42,143 nucleotides of DNA, taken from Actinomycetales bacterium. Lineage in GTDB: Bacteria > Actinomycetota > Actinomycetes > S36-B12. Under the pieces are notes generated by a model. The model searched no databases. It was not told the DNA's origin and was given only the letters and a program-made list of their open reading frames with translations. The translations under genes and the position numbers were made by a program. Each line of letters opens with the position of its first letter. Position 1 is the first letter of the stretch. Below are positions 9,031 through 16,801 of the stretch, one piece after another. The stretch is from contig JAGWVT010000020.1 in the NCBI GenBank assembly GCA_018970765.1, positions 1-42,143 on the forward strand. The letters are read 5' to 3'.

Positions 9031-10422
9031 CTACCCGGCGAAGCCACCGGCGAGCATCGCGTACGCCTCGGCCGCGCAGGCAGCGTCGTCCGTCGGCCTT
9101 GATGTTGCGGCTTGACCACCTGCAAAGGCGACCACGACCGGCATGCCTACGAGGTCTGTGATGGAGACGAATTCAGTCCACCGCAAGCTCGCCGGTGTTG
9201 CCTGCTGGGTGTCTACTACGCCGAGCATGCGGGTATCGGGCCACCATTGCTCGTTGAATCGCAGGATGACCTTCTCGAGGTTGCCGGTCGTAAGCCCGCG
9301 TATGCCGGTACGAATGGCTGCGGGCATCGGGGTGATCATTGGCGACCCAGCCTGCAGTAGCGCAAGTGGGACGGCGACAACCACCACGTCGCTGATGAGG
9401 CGTTCGGAGGTGGTCGTGATGGCGACTCCACCGCCCTCGACCTGAACACCGCGGACTGGATGCGTCAGGCGCACATCGACATCTTCCAACAGGGTGGACA
9501 CCGTCCGTGCGTAGCCGCCGGCGACCAGTGCGTCGCCACCACGCAGCCAGGCGCCTTCACCTGGTGCGCGCGCACTGAGCATTGCTGCGTTGAGCCCGTA
9601 CTCCTGCACGATGGTCACTTCCTCGGCCCAGGCGTCAACAGGAGTGCGGCCCCACCCCCGGGCCCGCAGCCAACCCTGCGTTGATTGCCGTCGCGGAAGT
9701 CCGGTGCCCTCCTCCAGGCCTCCAATCAGGGTGTCGAGTTGATCGAGTGCCCGCGATGCAGGCGCGCACGGAAGGTGAGAATCCAAGGCGTGGATTGAGT
9801 CATCGTCGTAGTCGCAGGGGATCAATGCCAACCCGCTGGCTTCGGCAAGTGGCACTACGGGATTACCTCGCACGCCGTGGACCCAGGCCGCGCCCAGTTC
9901 AACCGGTTGCCCCCAGCGGGCATCGTCATGCAGTCGGCCACCGATGCGACCGCGAGCTTCGAGCACCGTGACGCGAACCCCGGCATCAACAAGTGTTCGT
10001 GCGGCGGCTGCACCGGCAATCCCAGCACCGATGACAATCGCCGTGCGCGGCTGGCGTTCTGTCAGCAGCGCACGTGCAGCCCGCTGCCCGCTTCGCAGTG
10101 CGCCGTGCGTGGTGGCTGGGTAGTCCACACTGGTGAATTCGCCCGCCAATGCACACCTCCCGCCGATCAGGGATTCAGCCAAGACCTCGCGTAGGTCGGG
10201 CAGGCTGCCAACGGGCAGCGCCGAGTAGGAGCCTCGCGACCAAGGATCGGTGTCCCATCGAGTAACGATCGCGTCGACCGGAGCTGGCATGGAGCCGGGA
10301 AGACCAGTGCGCGGTCTGTGTTCAAGGGCCTGCGCGGTGGCCCGTGCCATGGGTGCAGTGGCGAGTGCCGCAGGCACGGCGGCCAGTGCAGCAAGGAGCC
10401 GACGTCGCGAGACCAGCCCCAT
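9031..10422 (-). CDS. Flavin amine oxidase with circularly permuted domain order, Tat-exported
   Basis: This 463-residue protein has all blocks of an LSD1/polyamine-oxidase-type FAD amine oxidase but in permuted order. Residues 1-30 form a twin-arginine-type signal (SRRRLLAALAAVP). Residues about 49-120 hold VTRWDTDPWSRGSYSALPVG and AGEFTSVDYPATTHGAL, which in ordinary family members are the extreme C-terminal block. Only then comes the Rossmann FAD motif VIGAGIAGAAAARTL (130-144) with the LEARGRIGGRL continuation. The protein ends at YAMLAGGFAG, where an ordinary enzyme would enter the WDTDP block. The expected reaction is oxidative deamination of an amine, giving aldehyde or imine, ammonia and hydrogen peroxide. 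The start overlaps the stop of the upstream dioxygenase gene as TAATG, so translation is probably coupled. Substrate and folding are inferred. Confidence 0.85.
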   Translation of the reverse strand: MGLVSRRRLLAALAAVPAALATAPMARATAQALEHRPRTGLPGSMPAPVDAIVTRWDTDPWSRGSYSALPVGSLPDLREVLAESLIGGRCALAGEFTSVDYPATTHGALRSGQRAARALLTERQPRTAIVIGAGIAGAAAARTLVDAGVRVTVLEARGRIGGRLHDDARWGQPVELGAAWVHGVRGNPVVPLAEASGLALIPCDYDDDSIHALDSHLPCAPASRALDQLDTLIGGLEEGTGLPRRQSTQGWLRARGWGRTPVDAWAEEVTIVQEYGLNAAMLSARAPGEGAWLRGGDALVAGGYARTVSTLLEDVDVRLTHPVRGVQVEGGGVAITTTSERLISDVVVVAVPLALLQAGSPMITPMPAAIRTGIRGLTTGNLEKVILRFNEQWWPDTRMLGVVDTQQATPASLRWTEFVSITDLVGMPVVVAFAGGQAATSRPTDDAACAAEAYAMLAGGFAG

Positions 10423-11426
10423 TAGGACTCTTGGTCCGCGACGTCGTTCGTGTTTGAACTGGGGGCCTGGTGATTGGCGTAGGAGGCTTCGAGCTGACTG
10501 CGCAGGAAGTCTTCGAACAGGATGGGCGGGAATTTCGGGGGGTTGCCCGCGGTGACGCAGGATGGCAATGGTGCAATGACCGTGCGAACGTCGGGATCAA
10601 AGAAAAATGGGACCGAAAAGCGCTCGCGACCGGTGCGATTGGTGACGCGATGCGGGGTGGATTTCAACAGACCGTTACTCCACCGGCTCAGCATGTCGCC
10701 AACGTTCATCACGAACGCGTTGGCCATCGGCGGGACATCAACCCAGTCGCCATCTTGAGTTCGCACACTTAAGCCACCTACGTCATCTTGGGCAAGCAGG
10801 GTGATCGCACCGAAGTCGGTGTGGGGTGCGGACCCGTACTCATCGCTTGGCGCCTGCGGATCTTGTGGCGGATAGTGCAGCAGACGCAGCCATGTGGTGG
10901 GGCTTGCGAAGGAGCGTGTGAAGACGCCTTCATCACCCAGGCTCTCACCGATCACGGCAATGAGATCGGCAGCGAAAGCACACATGGCCTCGTTGTACGT
11001 CTGCATTGTGGACTGGAATCCGGCTGGCTGTGCTGGCCAGCGGTTCGGCCCGGCCAGATACTGACCGTCTCGTACCTGTTCGCTGTTGGCAGCGAATTCG
11101 CGCATGATCATGAAGGATTCGCTGACGTTGGGTTTAGTCGCCTCTTCGATCGAGGATGCTACGTCGGTGGAAGATTTCATCGGGATGTAGCCACGGTGAT
11201 CACGACCAACGGCAAACTGCATCTTCGTGGCTAGTGGCAGTGCGTGGAAGGCACGTGACTGCGCGAATACATCGGCGATCAATGCTGGCGGGATCGGGTG
11301 TCCGATCACATAGCCGAATCCCCAGGATCGGTAGGCATCGACAATCGACTGCCCAATACTGAGACGCTGCTCAACAGTGCCCTGCAGGCCACTGACGTCG
11401 ATGACTGGGATCGTGAGCGCGGCCAT
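10422..11426 (-). CDS. Isopenicillin-N-synthase-like 2-oxoglutarate/Fe(II) dioxygenase
   Basis: The protein of 334 residues belongs to the non-heme iron oxygenase group of isopenicillin N synthase and 2-oxoglutarate dioxygenases. The N-terminal DIOX_N part (IPVIDVSGL, YGFxxGHP-like segment) is followed by the jelly-roll core. The iron ligands are His202 and Asp204 (PHTDFGAITLL) and His259 (STPHRV). Arg269 and Ser271 (RERFSVPFFFDP) form the RxS pair that binds 2-oxoglutarate. A longer frame starts at ATG 11483, but ATG 11426 gives the usual family start and is preceded by a leaderless-type TACGCT hexamer. It is encoded just upstream of the amine oxidase and downstream of the TetR gene. It may hydroxylate or demethylate an intermediate of the local pathway; the substrate is unknown. 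Confidence 0.87.
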   Translation of the reverse strand: MAALTIPVIDVSGLQGTVEQRLSIGQSIVDAYRSWGFGYVIGHPIPPALIADVFAQSRAFHALPLATKMQFAVGRDHRGYIPMKSSTDVASSIEEATKPNVSESFMIMREFAANSEQVRDGQYLAGPNRWPAQPAGFQSTMQTYNEAMCAFAADLIAVIGESLGDEGVFTRSFASPTTWLRLLHYPPQDPQAPSDEYGSAPHTDFGAITLLAQDDVGGLSVRTQDGDWVDVPPMANAFVMNVGDMLSRWSNGLLKSTPHRVTNRTGRERFSVPFFFDPDVRTVIAPLPSCVTAGNPPKFPPILFEDFLRSQLEASYANHQAPSSNTNDVADQES

Positions 11427-11438
11427 GGCTGGAGCGTA
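11427..11438 (-). promoter_or_regulatory. Leaderless-type -10 box (TACGCT) of the dioxygenase gene
   Basis: On the minus strand TACGCT (11438-11433) is followed by CCAGCC and then ATG at 11426. The six-base gap matches other SD-less starts in this window. It supports the shorter start and an internal promoter between the TetR and dioxygenase genes. Confidence 0.5.
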
Positions 11439-11508
11439 ATTCAGCCGCAGTGCGGCGTGCCTGCCCTTGTCATGGTTAGCCACACGAGTCAGTTGCGCGG
11501 GTACTGAT

Positions 11509-12174
11509 CTAGGTGGTCAGTCCATCGATGAGCGTGCGTAGACCAACCTGGAACACCTGATCACTTGGGGGGTAGAGCCGCTTGGCAACGCGAACTGAAG
11601 CCGGGTAATCGGCAGGTGCCAAGGCCGCGTAGTCCGATCGCCATTGGCGGTAGGTCTGCGTACGTGCACTGCCTTGCGCGGCCAGTGGTGCATCCAGCAG
11701 TGCTGAACCGAGGGTGTACTCAATGAGTACGTGATAGCCAATGACCGCGTCATCCTCGCTGAGGCCGGCTCGAAGGAACGCGTCAAGCATGACTTCAGTG
11801 ATGCGCAGTTCATTGCGGTGCCGAGTGGGTCCGATTGAGGTGAGGTTCAATGCCACAGGATTACGTAGCAAGGTGCGTCGCAGAGCTAGGCAGAGCCGAG
11901 CGAGGTCTTCGCCCGGGTCATCCGTTGGCACCAGACCGCGGATCGCCGGTGCGAGGGCGCGGTCACCAACCTCGCGTAGCAGGTCGTCCTTATCCGCGAA
12001 GTGTCGATAGACAGCCGTGGGATCCACGCCGAGAAACTCACCAAGGTCGCGCAGACTCAGTGATGCGGCGGACTGTTCGGCCAGCATGGACAACGCCGCA
12101 TCGCAGATGACGTCACGACTCAACTTTGGTGGTCGACCGCGGGTCGGTCTGTGGTCTGCCTTACGGGTGGCCAT
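11509..12174 (-). CDS. TetR/AcrR-family transcriptional regulator
   Basis: This 221-residue regulator has a basic N-terminus (TRGRPPKLSRD), then the TetR helix-turn-helix at about 20-65 (SLRDLGEFLGVDPTAVYRHF, then ADKDDLL). The rest is a helical ligand-binding and dimerisation domain with no recognisable subgroup. It sits within the catabolic island, 47 bases after the GS-like ligase and 82 bases before the dioxygenase, all on the same strand. It is the only dedicated regulator there, so it is the best candidate to bind the palindrome at 15447-15467. TetR proteins usually repress and are released by a pathway ligand. The link to that operator is inference. Confidence 0.9.
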   Translation of the reverse strand: MATRKADHRPTRGRPPKLSRDVICDAALSMLAEQSAASLSLRDLGEFLGVDPTAVYRHFADKDDLLREVGDRALAPAIRGLVPTDDPGEDLARLCLALRRTLLRNPVALNLTSIGPTRHRNELRITEVMLDAFLRAGLSEDDAVIGYHVLIEYTLGSALLDAPLAAQGSARTQTYRQWRSDYAALAPADYPASVRVAKRLYPPSDQVFQVGLRTLIDGLTT

Positions 12175-12207
12175 TACACGTCAACGCGTCGCAGCGGTCG
12201 GCGCCTG

Positions 12208-12233
12208 AGTAGACACGGGTTCTAGTAGACACG
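12208..12233. repeat. Two direct copies of AGTAGACACG upstream of the TetR gene
   Basis: AGTAGACACG occurs at 12208-12217 and again at 12224-12233, sixteen bases apart. The second copy covers the end of the GS-like ligase gene including its stop. The pair lies 34-60 bases upstream of the TetR start and could be a regulator site, a short duplication or chance. Confidence 0.4.
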
Positions 12234-13532
12234 CGAGTATTCGCGTTGCTCCCAATCGGTGACCGCCTGCGCCCACCGCTCACACTCGCGACTCTTCAGT
12301 TCGGTGTAGACCGCGATGAGGTCAGGCTCAAAGAAGGCGCACAGCTCCTGATCAGCCTGCAATGCGGCAAGTGCATCGGGCAGGCTGGTTGGCGCATGGC
12401 GGTCCGTGTTCGGTGCGCTGTCCGCGTCACCAATCTGTGGGTCGGCCAGCGCCATACGCTCCTGGACACCATGTAAGCCCGCAGCCAGCAGCGCTGCAGT
12501 GAGCAGGTGCGGTGACGCGCTGCCGTCCCCCATTCGGTGCTCGACTCTGGTCGAAGGGCCGCGTTGGCCGGGAATTCGTATGGTGGCCAGGCGGTTATCC
12601 CACCCCCAATTTGCCCAGTAGCCGCTGAGCATTCCTGGCGTCAGTCGCTTGTAGGAGTTGACGGTCGGTGCGGCAAATGCGGCCAGCGCCTCGTGATGGT
12701 GGAGCAATCCGGCGACGAACCAGCGAGCCACCTCGCTCAGGCCTTCGGCATCGTCCTGCGCATAGAAAGCATTCGAACCATCTGGTGTGGCCAGTGAGAG
12801 ATTCACGTGCATGCCATTGCCCACCGCATCGGCAAATGGTCGCGCCATGAACGTGACATCAATGCCGTGCTGTTGGGCGACCTGACGTGCCAGCTCGCGA
12901 AACAGCAGCGCGCAGTCCGCGGCAGTCAGGGCATCCTGGTACTCCAACGAGACCTCGACCTGGCTCGGCGTGAACTCGCTATTCACGCCCTCAACGCGCA
13001 GATCGGCAAGTTGTGCGGCGGCCGTGATGGCCTCGATCGTCCCGGTTGGGTCCGCACCGGCACCAATGCCGTAGACACGATGCTCGGGTACGGGCAGTTT
13101 CGTTAGCGGCTCACGGGAACTGAGTAAGAAGAACTCCATCTCGTAGCCGGCCTTCGGCTGGTACCCAAGGGCCGCCCACCGCTGGCAGATGGTTGCCAGT
13201 TGGCGACGTGAGTCCAGCGGTAGCGGACGACCATCAGCGAAGTGCGTCCAGGCCAGTGCGCGCTGGCGTCCCTGCAGCCAGGGTCGAGTGGACCCCACAT
13301 CGATGCTGGCCTCCATGTCCGGAAATCCCACGCTGGTCGAGTAGGGCTCCAACTCAAGGAACCCAAGATCCAGTCCCTGCACCATCACCGTGATGGCGTA
13401 ATGCGTCGGATGCTCTCGGCGCTGCGTCGGCACGGTCTTGCCGTGCAGGAGCCCGAGCAGATCAGGGAAGACGATGTCGATAGTTTCGACATCCATGGTT
13501 TCGGTGTCTCTGGCCGCCGCATCTCTCGCCAT
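12222..13532 (-). CDS. Glutamine-synthetase-like gamma-glutamyl ligase
   Basis: The 436-residue protein is a type I glutamine synthetase-fold ligase. It has the metal glutamates in GYEMEFFLL (131, 133) and NSEFTPSQVEVSL (186, 193), the nucleotide-site His242 in GNGMHVNLS, the TVNSYKRL segment and the RVEHRMGDGSASPHL glutamate/phosphate site. It is shorter than housekeeping GlnA and lacks its usual C-terminal adenylylation-site context. It therefore fits the PuuA, IpuC or gamma-glutamylanilide synthetase branch that couples glutamate to amines at the cost of ATP. A strong AAGGAGG ribosome binding site lies seven bases upstream, and the ATG overlaps the stop of the NicX-like gene (TAATG). Its position between a ring-cleavage enzyme and a regulator implies an amine or amide intermediate, but the substrate is unknown. 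Confidence 0.85.
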   Translation of the reverse strand: MARDAAARDTETMDVETIDIVFPDLLGLLHGKTVPTQRREHPTHYAITVMVQGLDLGFLELEPYSTSVGFPDMEASIDVGSTRPWLQGRQRALAWTHFADGRPLPLDSRRQLATICQRWAALGYQPKAGYEMEFFLLSSREPLTKLPVPEHRVYGIGAGADPTGTIEAITAAAQLADLRVEGVNSEFTPSQVEVSLEYQDALTAADCALLFRELARQVAQQHGIDVTFMARPFADAVGNGMHVNLSLATPDGSNAFYAQDDAEGLSEVARWFVAGLLHHHEALAAFAAPTVNSYKRLTPGMLSGYWANWGWDNRLATIRIPGQRGPSTRVEHRMGDGSASPHLLTAALLAAGLHGVQERMALADPQIGDADSAPNTDRHAPTSLPDALAALQADQELCAFFEPDLIAVYTELKSRECERWAQAVTDWEQREYSRVY

Positions 13533-14593
13533 TAGTTCGCCTCCTTGGCAGCAACGCCGTCCAGCACCCCACGATGGACGACCCGATGATCGTCTAGGTA
13601 GACATCACAGTTGCGCATGGGAATGTCGAAGTGGCAGACACTGAAGCGCTCGGCATTTTCATTCGACCCAGTGCTGTACATGAAGTTGCCCTCGAATGCG
13701 CGCGCCTCGACGCCGTTGTGCTGGCTTCTGTCATAGAGCTCTAGGTAGTCCCAACGTGCGGCCGGGTTCATGCCCCAGCCCACGTGCGAGGTGGCATAGG
13801 CATCGGAGTCGAATGCCGACATGTAACTGCGCAGCATCTCGGTCTGGTAGCCCTCGCCCTTGATGTCGACGACGTAGTCATCCTCGATCGTCAAGGTGAT
13901 CGGAGACTGCACGTAATGCTTGAACGTCAGGTTCATGTCACCGGGTGCGAGCACTACCGTGCCATTGACTCGGTGACGGGCGGGAAATGCCAGGACCAGA
14001 CCGCCCGGCCAATGCGCAATGGACCCTGGCCCGTTGGTGACACCGGTCGACCCGGCCATGAAGGAGTCGGCCAGGTCGATGCTTAGGTCTGTGCCGAATT
14101 CACTCACCGCACGCATCGTCCGACATTTCGTCATGAAGTCGTATGACGTACCAACTCGCCGTGCCATGTCTTCGTCATGCGGGAGTCGCTCAAAGGCCTC
14201 CGGATGCTCGTTAGAAATCATGAACACCTCGCAACCGGCCGCCAGGATGTCTCGCAGCTCCCGGGAGTGCAGCAGCCCCTCGGCCGTGATGTCGATGACG
14301 AAGGGCACGCTAGATATTGCGGCGACGGCTGCACCATTTCCTCGCAGGCACAGGGCAGTGCCGGTTGATCGCAGGGCTACCGGCTGGTCGTTCGCTGGTG
14401 TGCGCATCACGACCTGGAACGGCTTGGCGCCAATCGATTCGGCGGCCAGGAGTGCGGTAGACACTAGATCGGCGCGACTGGAGCTCTCTGAGAGCACGAC
14501 GCACTCGTCCCCGGGACCCAGACCACACAACCGAAACTGCTCGGCAAACCGAGCGATCCAGCGCCATTCTGTGCCGGCATTGGTCCAGGCCAT
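13532..14593 (-). CDS. nicX: NicX-like 2,5-dihydroxypyridine 5,6-dioxygenase family protein
   Basis: This 353-residue protein closely resembles Pseudomonas NicX as I recall it, the mononuclear iron dioxygenase of the nicotinate pathway that opens the ring of 2,5-dihydroxypyridine to N-formylmaleamate. Shared blocks include SHVGWGMNP, ARAFEGNFMYSTGSNEN and CHFDIPMRNCDVYLDD. His270, His321 and Asp323 correspond to the iron ligands His265, His318 and Asp320 of NicX. The length is also nearly the same. It is the second gene of the leftward operon, 31 bases after the alpha/beta hydrolase, with a GGGGA-type ribosome binding site. The neighbouring hydrolase fits the deformylase step that follows NicX. 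The family is confident, but the exact ring substrate is not, because the usual nicF and maleate isomerase genes are absent here. Confidence 0.82.
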   Translation of the reverse strand: MAWTNAGTEWRWIARFAEQFRLCGLGPGDECVVLSESSSRADLVSTALLAAESIGAKPFQVVMRTPANDQPVALRSTGTALCLRGNGAAVAAISSVPFVIDITAEGLLHSRELRDILAAGCEVFMISNEHPEAFERLPHDEDMARRVGTSYDFMTKCRTMRAVSEFGTDLSIDLADSFMAGSTGVTNGPGSIAHWPGGLVLAFPARHRVNGTVVLAPGDMNLTFKHYVQSPITLTIEDDYVVDIKGEGYQTEMLRSYMSAFDSDAYATSHVGWGMNPAARWDYLELYDRSQHNGVEARAFEGNFMYSTGSNENAERFSVCHFDIPMRNCDVYLDDHRVVHRGVLDGVAAKEAN

Positions 14594-14624
14594 GTCGGTC
14601 CCCTATCTCTGCGTGTTTTTGGTA

Positions 14625-15419
14625 CTACTGAGCAGACATCCAGTGCTCGCCTATCGCAGCATTGACCGCGTCGACTGCTTCCAGATTCAGCACGTGCCCG
14701 GCGCCTTCAATGATGATCAGACGAGCGTTGGGTGAACTCGTCGCCAGATCCACGATCGCCTGACCATACGCGGGCGGCGTCTCCTCGTCCAGGCCGCCAA
14801 CCAGGACGAGCAGAGGCACGGTCAGTGTGGGCAGTATCGCGCGGGTGTCGTGATGCACGATGGTGCGCATTGCGTCCATCAGCCCGGCATCCGGCACGCG
14901 CTCCATCGCCGCGACAGCTTCGGGGATGACGGATTCATGTCCGGGGGCAATGAGCGAAGCGATGATGGCCGGTGCCGCGGCGGCCGGTGAGCCGCCGGAC
15001 TCAATGGCTGACAGGCGTGCATTGCGCCATTCATCCGGATCAGTGCCGTCCAGGCCGAACTTTGGACTTGTGCACAGCAGCGTCAAGGATCGAATGCGAT
15101 CCCCCATCTTTGCGGCGGTGACTTGGGCAATCATCCCGCCGAATGACATGCCAACTAGGTCCACCGGTTCATCCGGGCAGATGCGGTCAATCAGATCCGC
15201 GGCGGCGTTGGCGTACGCCGCAAACGTTGGCTCAACGACCGGCTGCGATGCTCCGTAGCCAGGGCAGTCCCAGGCCACGACCCGCCTGACCTTCGATAGC
15301 GCCCGCAACTGTGGTTCCCACGCAATGCGGCTGCCACCAAGGCCATGGAGGAAGAGTGCGACCTGGGCGCCATCGCCGGCTTCCCGCCAGGCGGTTGGGA
15401 CGGCATCCACATCCAGCAT
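14625..15419 (-). CDS. Alpha/beta hydrolase, possible N-formylmaleamate deformylase (NicD-like)
   Basis: The 264-residue protein is a classic alpha/beta hydrolase. The oxyanion motif HGLGGS lies at 25-30, the nucleophile Ser92 in GMSFGG, Asp211 in GGLDEETPP and His242 in GAGHVLNLE. Relatives include 3-oxoadipate enol-lactonases, meta-cleavage hydrolases and NicD. Because the next gene is NicX-like, hydrolysis of its N-formyl amide product is the most likely role, releasing formate and an amide acid. It is the first gene of the leftward operon. It has no Shine-Dalgarno sequence; a TAGCGT -10 hexamer ends six bases before the ATG and a consensus TTGACA -35 lies 17 bases further upstream. The exact substrate is inferred from context. 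Confidence 0.82.
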   Translation of the reverse strand: MLDVDAVPTAWREAGDGAQVALFLHGLGGSRIAWEPQLRALSKVRRVVAWDCPGYGASQPVVEPTFAAYANAAADLIDRICPDEPVDLVGMSFGGMIAQVTAAKMGDRIRSLTLLCTSPKFGLDGTDPDEWRNARLSAIESGGSPAAAAPAIIASLIAPGHESVIPEAVAAMERVPDAGLMDAMRTIVHHDTRAILPTLTVPLLVLVGGLDEETPPAYGQAIVDLATSSPNARLIIIEGAGHVLNLEAVDAVNAAIGEHWMSAQ

Positions 15420-15454
15420 GGCGGGACGCTAGGGGCCAGGATCTTTTTTGTCAA
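15420..15454 (-). promoter_or_regulatory. Leftward leaderless promoter of the hydrolase/NicX operon
   Basis: On the minus strand TTGACA (15454-15449) is followed by a 17-base spacer, TAGCGT (15431-15426), six bases and the ATG at 15419. This is a near-consensus sigma-70-type promoter. Its -35 box is one arm of the palindrome at 15447-15467. Confidence 0.75.
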
Positions 15455-15467
15455 CGGTGTTGACAAA
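15447..15467. promoter_or_regulatory. Palindromic operator shared by two divergent promoters
   Basis: The perfect inverted repeat TTTGTCAA-CGGTG-TTGACAAA has 8-base arms. Each arm contains the TTGACA -35 box of one of the divergent promoters. A protein bound here would cover both -35 boxes and control both operons at once. The TetR-family product at 11509-12174 is the most likely ligand. Confidence 0.7.
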
Positions 15468-15493
15468 CGAGCCTGAATCCCTAGCATCGGGCC
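15460..15493 (+). promoter_or_regulatory. Rightward leaderless promoter of the ACAD/CoA-ligase operon
   Basis: TTGACA (15460-15465), a 16-base spacer and TAGCAT (15482-15487) form a near-consensus promoter. The ATG of the flavoenzyme follows six bases later at 15494, with no ribosome binding site. The -35 box is the right arm of the palindrome at 15447-15467. Confidence 0.75.
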
Positions 15494-16732
15494 ATGACCG
15501 TGACTGTTGCCCCGCATGAGGGACAAACCGCACAGACCGGGCAGGCAGCTGCCCCCGCCCGAAAGGCACCGGCTGACCGCGAAGCGCTTGTCGCGCAGAT
15601 CCGCGCGCTCGGGCCCACGTTCGCCGAGCGGGCGTTCACCGTCGATCGCGAGGCGGTGTTCCCCTTCGCAAACTATGCCGATCTGCGCGATGCCGGTTTC
15701 CTGGCACTGTGCGTGCCAACTGAGTACGGCGGGCTTGGTGCCTCGTATGCCGATTACATGCGGGTGTCAGAGGAAATCGGTCGGTACTGCGGTGCAACCG
15801 CTCTGACGTTCAACATGCACAACGCCACCATGCTGTGGGCGGGTGAGGTGAGCGACCTACTCGACATGACGCCTGAACAGCGGGAAACCCATGAGCGTCG
15901 CCGTGGCGCGATGTTCCGCAGCGTTGTCCAAGACGGGACGATTCACTCCCAGCCGTTCAGTGAAGGACTCAACCCGGGTGCCCTGGCAGGTGTGGCAACC
16001 AAGGCTGAAGTCACCGAGGGTGGCTACCTAGTCACGGGCCGCAAGATCTTCGCTTCCCTTTCGGGAGCCGCCAATCGCTACAACGTCACCTGCCAGGTTC
16101 CGGGTGAGGATTTCCTACGACTGCTCTCGGTGCGCGCGGATGGGCCTGGCGCGGAGATCGTCGATGACTGGGATCCGCTGGGTATGCGGGGGACTGTGTC
16201 GCGCACGCTGCTGTTGAAGGAGGCGTTCGTCCCATTCGACGACGAGATCATGCCGGGCGGCATGTACGACCAAGCAGCAAACCGCTATCCATATCTGTTC
16301 ATGTCGCTCGCGCCGTCTTATCTTGGCCTGACCCGCGGCATTCTGGACTTCACGCAGAGTTACCTTCGGGGCGATCTTGCCGGTGCCGCCAAAGGAACGG
16401 CTCGTCGCGATAACCCAATCAAGCAGTACGGCTGGGCCGAGATGCAGATTAAGTACGAGCAGAGCCGCGCCATGCTTTACAGCGCCGTTGACCACGCTGA
16501 ACTCGATCCAACCGAGGACCAGATGGTGACCGCCTGGGCGGCGGTCTACACCGTGATGGAAAACGCCAATGAGGTAGCACGCACAGCGGTTCGTGTTTGT
16601 GGTGGACAATCGATGCTCAAGCACCTGCCGCTGGAGCGCATGTATCGCGACTCTCGCCTTGGAGCCTTGATGTTGCCATGGAGCGCCGAGGTAGCCCTGG
16701 AGCGCATCGGCAAGGCTCGCCTGTATTCGTAG
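15494..16732 (+). CDS. Acyl-CoA-dehydrogenase-like flavoprotein
   Basis: This 412-residue protein has the three-part acyl-CoA dehydrogenase fold: helical N-terminus with PTEYGGLGASYADY (about 74-87), the middle beta domain with ITGxK-like VTGRKIFASLSGAA, and a helical C-terminus with VRVCGGQSMLKHLPLERMYRDSR in two adjoining blocks. The place where classical members carry the catalytic Glu of YEGTSEIQ reads ALMLPWSAEV, so the usual base seems absent. That could indicate a distinct substrate class, a base supplied elsewhere, or a DszC/HpaB-like flavin monooxygenase role. It starts from the regulated leaderless promoter and is followed 69 bases later by an aromatic CoA ligase gene, so the substrate may be the CoA thioester made by that ligase. 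The function remains open. Confidence 0.85.
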   Translation: MTVTVAPHEGQTAQTGQAAAPARKAPADREALVAQIRALGPTFAERAFTVDREAVFPFANYADLRDAGFLALCVPTEYGGLGASYADYMRVSEEIGRYCGATALTFNMHNATMLWAGEVSDLLDMTPEQRETHERRRGAMFRSVVQDGTIHSQPFSEGLNPGALAGVATKAEVTEGGYLVTGRKIFASLSGAANRYNVTCQVPGEDFLRLLSVRADGPGAEIVDDWDPLGMRGTVSRTLLLKEAFVPFDDEIMPGGMYDQAANRYPYLFMSLAPSYLGLTRGILDFTQSYLRGDLAGAAKGTARRDNPIKQYGWAEMQIKYEQSRAMLYSAVDHAELDPTEDQMVTAWAAVYTVMENANEVARTAVRVCGGQSMLKHLPLERMYRDSRLGALMLPWSAEVALERIGKARLYS

Positions 16733-16801
16733 ACCTTTATTCAGAGCCTCATTCAGGGCACTTCGGGCCTGCACGATGCGTAAACATGGCAGCATGAAGG
16801 C

